A DNA stretch of 64,000 bases, from assembly GCA_033026295.1 (NCBI GenBank), contig CM065184.1, forward strand, positions 14,015,501 through 14,079,500, in the 5' to 3' direction. The notes below the pieces were generated by a model. That model was not told the origin of the DNA. It did not search any database and saw only the letters and a list, made by a program, of their open reading frames with translations. The stretch's first letter is position 1. Every line of letters begins with the position of its first letter. The DNA is from Channa striata. Lineage: Eukaryota; Chordata; Actinopteri; Anabantiformes; Channidae. This document shows positions 53,351 through 64,000 of the stretch, in pieces. The position numbers and the translations under genes are program-made.

Positions 53351-56300
53351 CTGTATCATAATGCAGCTATTTCATAGATTATCAAGCAAAAACATTTGTA
53401 ATGATTAATTAATTTAGTTTTCGTTAATTAGAAAAAGAATCAGCAGCTGTGATTCCATCAAGGTGCTACCAAAAGTATCAGAGTAACCTGCAGCTCTACT
53501 TCTTAATAGGGAGGCACTTCAAATTAGCTTAAAGTGCTTGATTAACCAATGAATTAATAAAACTACAGTAAGAATAGAAGTTAAGCCAAACTATAATTGA
53601 GCTGTAAATTAAAATGATAATTAGCCAGTTGCTAATATGGAATGCAGATGTGCAAAATTTCACTAGAATAAAAATGACAAATTTAATTTCACTACCAAAA
53701 AAATAAAATGCTATCCTCATTGACATTGTTTGTGTGATAATCAAACTATGTAATTTGCTTACATTACACTGTAAAGAAATCCCCACCCTGCAGCTTAGAT
53801 GTGGATTAGATAATGACCTAAATTTAATGTGTCTTCACAACGAGTATTAACAGTATCACCATGAGGAAAGAATAAAAGCCTCTCTGACCAGCTGGAATAA
53901 TGCATACATATTAATTTGTTCACTCAGTATGTATGATTTTCACAGATTTGTTCACTGCTTGTGAGTTTGTTGCACATTTTTCATCCTAACTGCATTACAA
54001 TCCACAAATGTATATAGGATTTACTTCATTGGTTTAATCCTGTAAATCGTCGACATTCTGTGTGTATACAAGCCTCTGAATGTGCTGGTCATCCATTTGA
54101 ATTAGCATCTATCATCTATCACAATGTGTTGAGATAAAATGATCTTTGCGAATTCCATCTGTCCCACCTATTAAAAGAAGCTTCAGATATTAAACAATAT
54201 AATTTCAGAGGATCCAGCTGTAGATTTTGTTACATACCGTACATGCACCCTCTTAGCATCGATCGTACTATTGAAACCATGTTTAGTACATTCATGCCCT
54301 GGTCGTTACATTTGCTCGGCTCTGAAAAGCTCTCAGAATGCAGATGATGCTCCAGTCTCTCTTGCACGCTGCTCCACACTCCTCCCTCTCTCCATCTTGC
54401 CTACTGTGCGCCTTCAGCGACAACAGACTCGTCGCCAGTTTTAAGGTCAGGCCCGGGTGCATAGCAACCAAACAATTCTGTTGGTTTCAAGTGGGTGCCT
54501 TTCATGGAGTTTCAGTATTTGGTTATAATTGGAAGAGGGTGGACAATGAAAAGGTTTTGGTAGCCGTCACACCTTCCGTGTTCTTTTGGTGTAAGGATCT
54601 CACAAAGAAGCCAGGAAGGAGTAATGAGGTCTGTCATAAAAGATTCACAATAGTCCCTCTGAACCCAGCCTTAGCACCGTTGCTGTGGAAACACACCTTC
54701 AGACCACTTAATCTGCTCCATCGACACGGCATTGAACACAAAAGTGTCAAGTGCCCTCAGAACACCTTCAAACCAGTACAGTACCGATGTACAAATGGTC
54801 ACACGCTTTCACGGACACCCATCTGAAGATGCAAATTTGGCCCGTGCATGTAGGAGTTAGCTCAGAGTCTAGATTCATCGCCACCATCTCACCATGTAAT
54901 GGATGAAACCGAGGCAAACGTCAGTAAGGGCGCGGATCCGCGGTCCGTGGTGATAATGCAACACCTGAACAAATCTCCTCTGACCTTCCATTGTCAGTGT
55001 TCCAGACCAGGTGGCCCTCCCAAGAAGACGGCACACATGTGTCACATTAAAAACAAATCATGACTCCCATCTGCCACTATACTAAGGCTGCTAGCTCCTC
55101 TCTGCGTGTAGTTAGCTTCCCACAGGCTTATAATATAGCCATGAGTGGAATAGCTAATGTCCCCCTCCAGGAGACTCACCAGTTGGCACATTAGCCTCAT
55201 TATATGAACTATAATTAGAGGAGGTTTAGCGCTGTGACTGCAATACAGTGTTTTTATGTGCTGCTCAATATATACAAACGAACACACTGTATGTTTCAAA
55301 ATACACAGTTTGCATGTATTAGGAAAAAAAAGTAAATTTTTTTTATAAATGCCTCCCAATTTATGTACAGTAACACCAGCAAAATCAGCTCCATAACCAT
55401 GTTTGGGCTCGGACAGTGGTAAGCTGGTAAAATGTGAATATGAAGGATGAAATTTAACAAGCACCAGTGATGCGTCATAGTCTGCGATTACACAGTGCCC
55501 AACTACAAACTGGCATTTTATTGCAAAACCAATTTTTGAATAAGCCAAGTGATTGTCTCACAAATAAACTAAAACTGTTATTGGCCAAATTTGGTTGAAG
55601 CCAGATGAGGGGCACTGATACCAATCTTTTTTCCTTGTCCTAGTAACACAAAATCTGCCGTAATACGAATATCTGTCCTGCTGGAATCCCGAACTAGGCC
55701 GGGGCTACTCCAGCTGTCCCTCTGACAAATTCCATCTGCATGTATTGTGAGCTGTAATGTTGTGAGGGGGATTTGTGAGAGTCACTAACAGGATTAAAAC
55801 TAACTGTGACAAGTTATGAGTACCATAGCTGGCTGACAAGTCCCCTGCATGCAGACATTTAGTAAGGTTGTAAGAACTTCAGGGCAGGGGCTTGAAATCC
55901 AGGCACTAGACGTGGCTTCGGTTATGGTTTCGACCCAACCACACCACAAATACATGTACTGATGTTTTTAATTATACTCAAATGTCTTAATAACTTACAG
56001 TTATGTGTGTATTGTTTAAAGCGTTACAGTTGTCCTGTTCTTGTCAAAGAACATTCTAAATACATCTGCTTGATTAAAAGGTGACAGTTACTGCCAGGCC
56101 TACTCGCTGATTTAGTCCACAGCCGATCCATCTTCAGAATATTTAAAATGTAACATTAAGACATTTCAGTCAGGTTGGAAAATCCATGAATATGAATAGC
56201 TTTGCCATTTGACAGCCCAGAGAGGTTTTTTTATACATTCTAAAAAGACAGTAATTCAATAAGTGTGTAATCTTGTAAACAAGGCTTACTTTGAACAAAT

Positions 56301-56859
56301 TTCAAACTTCGTTAGCGTTTAAACAAGACACCAAAGCACACTTCTTCAACAATATAACTTAGCAGAAGATGGATTACTTTCCATTTCTACAGGGTGCCCT
56401 TGAGGAAGCACTAAACATAAACCAAACCCCTGCACCTGGGGGAAATTTATGTTGTGGATCTTTGATGATATTTCCAATTGAATTTTTATTGCACAGCTGA
56501 TGGATGTAATAACCCGGGATAATTAACAGAGAAGAAACTGATTACCTCACCAAAAGTTATTTTGTTCATCTGTGACTACAATTCCAACACAAGGACAAAC
56601 AGATATGTAAATAATGTACTGCAAGACTTGGATACAAAAACACAAATGTGGCTTCATCTAAAACAAATATTAAAACACCTAAAACACTGGATCGAGATAA
56701 GGTAATATTTTTGTATGAAAAAATAGTTGTTACAAAATATCAATTATTAAAATTATGACAGACCATCAGCTGTTGTGCAGACATTTTGGCAGCTTGCTGG
56801 TCTGGGGCATTTAGATGTGTGTAAACATGATGCCAAGAAGAAAAGACCTAAGCCCTGGT

Positions 56860-57200
56860 TTTAGAGAATCAACTGTTTCTGCACATCAGTCTGGATACGG
56901 TCATAAAACCATTTCCAAACAATCTGTGGTTTAACGTTCTACAGTTAGAAAAATTATTCATAAGTAGAAAGCATTCAAGATAGTTGCCCATCTTCCCTGG
57001 AGTGGACATATCACTAGATTTCTGCAACAAGGTCCTATGGGCAGATGAGACTAAAGTGGAGCTAATGTCCAGCGCCATGTTTGGCAAAATCGAAACAAAG
57101 CATTTCAGCAGAAACCCACCAATCTCACACACAGTGGTCGAGGGAGGAATGCTTGTGTTGAATGCTTTGGATAAAAGCATCTGACAAATTAATAAATGTA
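56860..57200 (+). pseudogene. Tc1/mariner-type transposase relic
   Basis: STVSAHQSGYGHKTISKQS (from about 56870) resembles the helix-turn-helix start of Tc1-like transposases. After a large deletion, KVLWADETKVELMSSAMFGK (from about 57031) carries the conserved VLWsDET block with the second catalytic Asp region, followed by SRNPPISHTVVEGGM. Stops, frameshifts and loss of the first and last catalytic residues make it non-functional. It is followed by ttggataaaagcatctgaca, the start of another common fish repeat. Confidence 0.75.
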
Positions 57201-59688
57201 AATGAATATTTGCCATTTCCATTGCTAACTGGCTAAGCTCACATGTCCAGGCATTAGCCAGGACATTTTGACTGATGACATTACTGTTATCAAAATTCAA
57301 AACAATCAGTTTAATTAAATATATATTGCTAAGCCCTACCTAATAGCATGAATAACGACTTTGTTGCAATTTCTGTTGCACTTAGCCACGCTTACAGTCC
57401 TGTGTGGTGAAACGCTGTTCTCGCTCGTTGGTCAGTGTCACCCAAGATGTGGTGAAAGTTAACTTTGGTTAATTGATCTATTGTCACATACCAAGTCAAT
57501 TTTCAGTCCCAAGGCCCTACATGTGCAGGGTCAGACTTTTAACAGGTTGATCTTTGCAGCTCTCCAACAACAAAAATAAAGTTGACAAATCAAAGTGCTA
57601 CAAAAATCTAAAACTGTAGTTCATGGTAGACCAGATCTTAGGCAAAAAGAAAGACAGAAATCCTATTTAAATACAGCTGAATAATAAATGTCACCATTAT
57701 CTAACATCTGTTAAGTGATTTCAGGTGAGTAAAATACTATAGCTGTTTTCCATAAATGCACTTTGTACCATTTCAAGGCCATTAGCGTCAAATAATGAAT
57801 AACAAAACTTTCTCAGACTGAACTTCACACCCAAAAAACACATCTGAAGATAGAGGTTAGTGATGTATTTTGAAACACATACATAATTAAGTTGTCCCCT
57901 TGCATCCCCTGCAATACAATATGATGTATTATATTATACATTCTACTCCATTATTAAACCATCTATGTAAGTGATGATATAGCTGGAAGCCGAGACCCAA
58001 TTGCAGTGAAATTGTTCCAGTTACATTTTGCTAAGAAAGTTGCACAAGACTCTTTATTGTCTTTAGTCACTAATATGCAGTATTCCGACATGACACCTGT
58101 GGCTCCTAAAGCCTCTTGGTCCCTTCACGAAGGAAAAACTGCCCGAGAGATAAGAACACTCAGACACATTCGCACATTTACAGATGACTACAGACACACA
58201 CTGCTGTAATCTCCGCTTGAGGATACACAATCACACTCTCATGCTGCTGAAACTGCCTCAAAGTCACTACTCAGTCAGGCTGTCAGGAAAACAGAGTGAA
58301 AACAATAGTGAGGTGAGAAACCTGGAAAAAAAAATGAGGGTGGCAGTAAGGTATGACTGCTTCATCGGATACGATCAAGCAGCGTCAGGCAGGATTCTAT
58401 GGAGCAACAGCTGTTCTTCCTGACTAAATGAAATAAATATAAATGCTTAAATATAAATGGTTTTAAAATTTGGGGTGGTCCATTCACTTCTATGCAATGA
58501 TCTTAGCATATGTGGCAAAAAGGTACAGCAATAATAAAATGCTTCTATCTGTATAGCAAGTATTCTGAGTGTGTGTGTGCTATGGAGGTAAAATGGACAG
58601 TTTTCTTTTTTTAATTTTCATCTTCCTTATGCCAGAGGGACAGGAAGCTCTCTTTGCTACAGGTATATGAAATGTGTCGGTGTACAGGCTTCAGGCGACT
58701 TAAACGCCCAAACTGTCCTGGACTGTAGTATTTGCACTGCACCAACAAACGCTACTAAATCAGACTTTGAGCTTTGGGTGCAGCTACAGTTTAGGCCTTG
58801 GCCAGGGCTTGACTCTATTTCTATTTCACCACAGACTCATTCTTAAAAGTCTAGAAGGAATATCAATAATGGGCTCTATGATCAAAATCAACAACTGTAT
58901 AAAAAGTTCCTATAAAATGTTACTCCCCACAGTGAAGGAAACCTTTAAACACACACAGCCTTTAGTAGACACAAATCGGCAGGAGCTTCAAGTCAGCTGA
59001 CATTTTACATCTACAGTATATTAGGGACAGTATGTGGTATACTACAGACACTGTTCATTAGGGACAGTATGTATTATGCATGTGTGCCTAGGTGTATGTA
59101 GAGCTAAGTATAATGCACGTATGTGAGCACATTTCTCTCTTGCTGTTTTAAAGGTTATGCTGTTCGCTCTGTGTGCTTTAACCTGCTGTTGCAGAGGGAC
59201 AAAATACAAAAGGAGAACACACACAATGATCAAAGCACAATCTTGCTTTGTGTTAAAAATCATAGCACACAGGATGCAAATGGAATGTCACGTTAACAAT
59301 TATTCTGTTTAAAACCTCACATGAATTACCCCTCTCAACGCTGCAAAGTTTTCTGTTATTTATCTTTGTCCCAGGAATGAAAATCCAATTTTATTTTTAA
59401 CATTATCGGTATAAAACCTGACTGTGGGTTAAATACATTTGCAGTATCAATCCCCCCGGGTAAGAGAAAAGACCACAGAAGAAGATATGCTGTCCCTTTC
59501 CAAAGGAAAGAGGTTGAGGTGTGCCAAAGAAGGGAGAGATTGACTAATATTGCTGAGATTCAAGAGGATGAGCATTTGAAAATATGCCAGTCGCTAACAA
59601 TAATGTTGGCTGGCTGCTGGCACGAGGCTATGGGTGTATTGGACGAGTTTCTGTTCTGCAGATGTGTGAGAACAAGACAAGGAGCTGC

Positions 59689-59707
59689 AAAAAAAAAAAA
59701 AAAAAAA
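59689..59707. repeat. poly-A tract
   Basis: Nineteen consecutive A in intron 4; the preceding sequence is not a recognised retroposon. Confidence 0.9.
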
Positions 59708-62700
59708 CTCATTCATGCCCCTACTGAATAAAAAAAAAATGGTATCAGATATAAATGTGAGCTACTATCTTCTCAAGTCTTCAGGGGGAATAAACAGGGG
59801 TATTTCAAGTGTAAAGCTTGAGAACACACGCTGAGAGTACAAAGAAAAAAGGACAGCACATGCACAGAGGCCAGAACAAATTACAAACAAGTACATTGAG
59901 TACAAAGTGATAATGCTTTGTTTTCTCAAAGAAACAACCACTAAATACAGTTTTCTTATAAATTACTGCAATATTCCCAATCTTCTGAGAAACCGAGTGC
60001 ATCTTCATGCTGGTGAGTATTACAGGTCAGGGTAAGCAGACAGGCTCTGTGCACCAAACTGCCTGATTAGACACAAGTAAGCAAGATAAGTGGGAAGGAA
60101 AATAAGGAAGAAATAAGAGGGCGCAAGAGTGGTAACAGTGGGAGGTTAGCTGGGCCAAAGATGAACATGAATCTCATCCTAATTATTTCAGCGCAGGGTT
60201 AGACATGTCTTCTCAGAACACCATGGGAAAGAAGAGATGTGCAGAGTGGGAGGGAGAAAGTTTAAGTTTTGAAATAATGCAAATTTCAAACGGCACTGAC
60301 AGCCGAGGAGGCTGACTGAAAAGAGGAGAGGAGGAGGAGGCAGCGGCAAAGCACTACGCCAAGTACGTCCTTTAACAAAGAGAGATATGATTAAGAAATA
60401 TATGGAATATTTTTTTTAGAAATGTTTTTGGCACCGTTCACTTAATCAGCACTCTGTAAACAACAATGGGCCGGGGAAACGAGACATACTGTCAGTATGA
60501 CACTTGTATACATTAATTCATAGTAGTGAACACACGGAGAATTAGAACGAAACCTGAATGTGTTTGAGTTGTACAGACAATAAATTAGCAGAAACCTGCT
60601 AATAAATAAAGCGTTTCCGACAGACCTTAGACCGGTGGGGTCTGTATCAAAGATACCAGGGGTTTTTCTCTCTGCAGTGGTTTATGCCTTGTTGGGAAAG
60701 AATCTAATTTGCCAGTGTGTTCGGGTACTGGCCTCAAGTAATGGTTACGCTGCTTTATAGCTGGCACAAGCTTTTCAATACACCTGAGGAGCCCTTTAAT
60801 TTAATCTGTCTCATCAAGATCAATAAATGTGTCTGAACTGTGACTGTTTGAGACATACTGCCCAGGACCACAGTGATTTTAGAGTGACCGTTTTCTATAA
60901 CCGTGTATACGTAGTTTGATGCCCTGCTGTACTGGAAATCAACTCCTATCGAAGCAGGAAGTGCAAAAGTAAAGCTCTTACATACATTAACAGACGCCTA
61001 AAAGGCCATGAGATTAAAATACATTTTTCACTTGATACACTGTGGACTGCGCAGAGGTCTGTAAGAAAAGACGGATATGGGAGGGTGGGAGTGGAGGGGT
61101 TCCCAAAGCTGAGAAGAAGGCGGAGTTGTGGGGAAAGATAGAGGGTGCATGATCAAAGCCTATATTTTGAAATCACTTACTTCTCCATTAGTTTGATTAA
61201 TGGGGCCAGCTTCACAGTCAGACAGAGGCAAGGGCCTTGAAAAATGATGCAATTACTACTTTTTGAATAGAGGGTTGAAAAGGCCTGTTTGAAAGAAGGA
61301 TCTGGAGGAGATTCTACAGGGCATCCTGGACAGAAGACTACCTCCTCTTCATCCATCTATCGCCCCGCCACACACCCTGAAGCCTCCCAGCACAATCCTA
61401 ACCCCTCAGCTCTCAGGTGTGTCTTGTCAGACTTAGAGGCTTTGTTCACTGCCCCCCCCACCCCCCCTCAGCTGGGGGAGCCCATTCCACATTGTGATTA
61501 TTATGTATCTGCAGTACCTTTCAGTGTTTGCGTCGCATTCAATACTCAAATGATGCTACGATCCATTCTTTTAATACGTTGTTTTTCATTACATTTTTGG
61601 GGGAAAAACATGCATTCCAGCAGTTAAACTAATTTCCATCAAACACTCAGTGAACAATATGAAAAGAATATTACGTATAACTCTTGAGAGATCAGCTATA
61701 ATAGAAAAGTCTAAAGTGCCACTTACGAAGATGCTTTAATGAAACATTATGACAGCTATCTCTTAGGCTTTGAAATCATGTCCATTTTAAGTAGACTGAA
61801 GTAATTGCATGTAAACGTCTAAACAAACAAAGGAAACCGCTTATACACTTTCTTTAATGACTTCTCTAAAGTGTTGGAGCAGCAGCAGACCCTTTTGCAT
61901 TGCCTTTATTAGGTAGGTTTTTAAGCCAGCGTGGGTTGTAACTTTTAACAGGCACAAACCTGGTCTCTACAATTTCATTTAAACATTGAGCATAATTAGA
62001 AAATACAGGTTACCCGGGAAAATGCTTTAAAGATTTACAAAAGGATCCCTCGAAAGATTTCATGCGGGCCCAAACCTCAACAAGACACCCTGACCCCTTT
62101 CTCCATTTCTTCCAGCTCGGTTTACTTGGTGAGTTTAATTGCTGCACCACCCCAGAAGTAAGATAGAAAAGCACAGAAAGAGAAAGTTTGCACTGGAGTT
62201 TAGAACTGAATGCAGTAGGCACTGAACATGGCAGCTCCTCTGGAAAGTGGAAAGGGCGAGGAAACCTTTTCTTTTATTCTGCAGTTTTTTAAAATGCCAC
62301 CCAGTCAGCGGAGTTTTGCATAATAACTACTTTTCAAAATGTCCCTGTTCTAACTATGATTGCATTTTGTGCTCTGTAGGGGTGTCCTGATTATGACTAT
62401 AATGAGACAGCAAGTGTCCATCTTCCAGTAAGTCTGGAGACCTCTGAACTCTTTTAGTGTCTTCATCAGCTGGAGCTAAAATCACACCAACTGTCACAAT
62501 GGGTAAATATAGGACCACACAGACTGGCTACGGTATCTCCTGCATTCTTATGCACGCACGCACAAATGTTTATCAGGAGATGCGAAAAATGAAAATATGT
62601 AAGAAGTTGATGTAGTGAGAGGTTACAGTGGAAGGGCAGATGGATGGGAGCAAAAACAAAAAGCCTTTACAGTTTTCTGTAATTCAAATATAACAGTTTT

Positions 62701-64000
62701 CATTCGACAGAAAACTTATTAACATGATAATGTTCTGAATATTTCAGCTTCAAACTGCACTGAAATACAAGTTTGCTTGTAATTGTTGGCAGTTAGAGTC
62801 TTGGGAAAGTGTGAAATCCGAGTTCAAAATATGTCCCCGTGTGCTCATTTACACATTAGCATTTACAGTGATTCTCTCTAGAGGGCTCTTTAGGTTCGGG
62901 CTGTTTCCCACCAAAATCTGTTAAAGATTCCATTCAACACTCGCGATGCAAAGTCAATCCGCTAATGCAGCTGCAGAAGCACTCGCAGCACTGTGAAACT
63001 CCCACAGGCTCGTGGGCAAAACTTCTCTCATAACAGCAGGTTTAAGCACGGAGCTGTTGATGACCAGTTGCAGAAATAATAGCTTCTCTGAATGACAGGG
63101 ACAGAATACATAATACCTATTACTGTGGATAAGCGGAAATCTATATTCGTTTGTGAAGTGCTGGAATGTAATTGTCGAAAAATATGTTACCGTAAAATAT
63201 GTTTTGAAGTAAAACTAAATAAGAATAGTTTCATTTTATTTGGGAATTTCTTTATATCCAACAAACCGGAGGCAAACAAATGAGTAACAGCTGCAATATC
63301 AAGCTGTTCTAGTAATTCCCTTAAGACATAATCCGACTAATACACCAGGAAGACACTGAAAAATAGTTCCATAAAAATTGTGCCGCTGATATAATTTTAG
63401 AAATCTCACTTCTATAAACACAATCTTGTGAGCACTAAGAACAGATTGTGGTCCCCTACTGAAAAACGCCACCTGCATATCTTCACCTACGGTTGACTCG
63501 AATAAATGAGATAAAATATATGGCCATTTCTTTCAAACGCGGCGTTAACTCAGACCTGTGAATGAGACATCAAAGAACATATAAATATGCATGTGCACAT
63601 GCTGAACACTGACTCATACATATTTGTGTGAAATATGGAAAGGCAAAAGTATGCAGTAAAAGGACATGTAACCTGGCTTTTATACTGGTATTCTTTCCAC
63701 TGGGGCTGCGCTTTAATTGAACATTTTCTCCGGGGATTTGCGGCTGTGTGCTGGGTACCAATACTCTACTTGTTTTCCAAGTGGTTGGCTTTGCAATTAC
63801 CCTTATAACTCTTACTGTATTTTCACTCCGCCACTTGGGAACTGCACAATAATCCGGAGCCCACAGTCACAATTTCACAAAGACAGAATTTTCTGACAAT
63901 ATTGTAAGATTTTGGTATAATTGCATATCATATTAAGCTGCAGGGAGACAGATACAGTGAGTTATAAAGCTATTAACAGTCAAAGTAACTGTGACACATT

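Larger units (their letters stand above)
49338..64000 (-). other. grid1: grid1 intron 4 (5' end beyond window)
   Basis: At least 14.7 kb with no sequence resembling grid1 exon 4 (a peptide near RRAILLLSPQGAHSF in mammals). It contains a GA microsatellite (49385-49401), two interspersed repeats (52926-53130 and 53205-53350), a Tc1-like transposase relic (56860-57200) and an A19 tract (59689-59707). The frames of 162 and 168 codons at 54338-54826 and 55042-55548 have no recognisable homology. The stretches 49402-52925, 53351-56859 and 57201-64000 show nothing else that I can support. Confidence 0.85.

Noticed and set aside
54338..54826. 162-codon plus-strand frame with a Met start
   Set aside because: No recognisable domain or repetitive family and no splice context; composition like the surrounding intron, so chance is likely.
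55042..55548. 168-codon minus-strand frame, a candidate extra grid1 exon
   Set aside because: No similarity to grid1 or to any family I recognise, and it contains low-complexity AT runs.
49338..64000. Search for grid1 exon 4 and for miR-346, which lies in intron 2 of mammalian GRID1
   Set aside because: No peptide resembling exon 4 was found, and intron 2 would lie beyond the window, so neither is annotated.

Overview
The window is intronic-scale vertebrate DNA, most likely from a ray-finned (teleost) fish. It is AT-rich, it carries vertebrate-type splice sites, and its interspersed repeats look like those common in teleosts (L2-like LINE tails, Tc1/mariner debris, short terminal-inverted-repeat elements). 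No bacterial, phage or CRISPR features were seen.

One gene can be supported: the ionotropic glutamate receptor delta-1 subunit (grid1), on the minus strand. Twelve consecutive coding exons were resolved, with GT donors, AG acceptors and compatible phases throughout. By the 16-exon layout of vertebrate GRID1 they are exons 5 to 16. They read from 49337 (exon 5) down to the TGA stop at 728-730 and encode 773 residues: the second half of the amino-terminal domain, the S1 ligand-binding half, M1, the pore loop, M3, the S2 half, M4, and the full cytoplasmic tail ending in GTSI. The start codon and exons 1-4 (about 236 residues by comparison with the roughly 1009-residue mammalian protein) lie beyond 64000. 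The identification rests on GRID1-specific blocks such as YEYFRAKGTNPLEQD, VSSPSEGIKK, DKEVNLEQVH and the HGTSI terminus, which differ from GRID2. Teleosts carry a and b copies of many such genes, and I cannot say which copy this is.

Layout: 1-727 is the 3' UTR and downstream DNA; 728-1165 is exon 16; intron 15 holds two adjacent inverted-repeat transposons (2361-4269 and 4283-5001); 6327-6798 is exon 15 followed by a coding-like open extension; 8250-11299 has exons 14 and 13; intron 12 (11.3-21.4 kb) has a small MITE, a decayed element with a local tandem repeat, a dense ACTAGT-rich block interrupted by a truncated LINE, and microsatellites; 21.4-27.8 kb has exons 12 to 9; intron 8 (27.8-36.5 kb) has a second copy of the same LINE; 36.5-41.2 kb has exons 8, 7 and 6 with an inverted GIY-YIG retroelement relic; intron 5 leads to the 54-bp exon 5 at 49284-49337; the remaining 14.7 kb is part of intron 4, with a Tc1-like transposase relic and other repeats.

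The observations most worth following are: a coding-like 76-codon read-through after exon 15 that would give an alternative C-terminus with its own PDZ-type ending; the ACTAGT-rich repeat; a Phe-to-Tyr change at the end of the near-invariant M3 SYTANLAAF motif; and two equal-length splice solutions at the exon 11/12 junction. I found no convincing evidence of a wholly new biological system.
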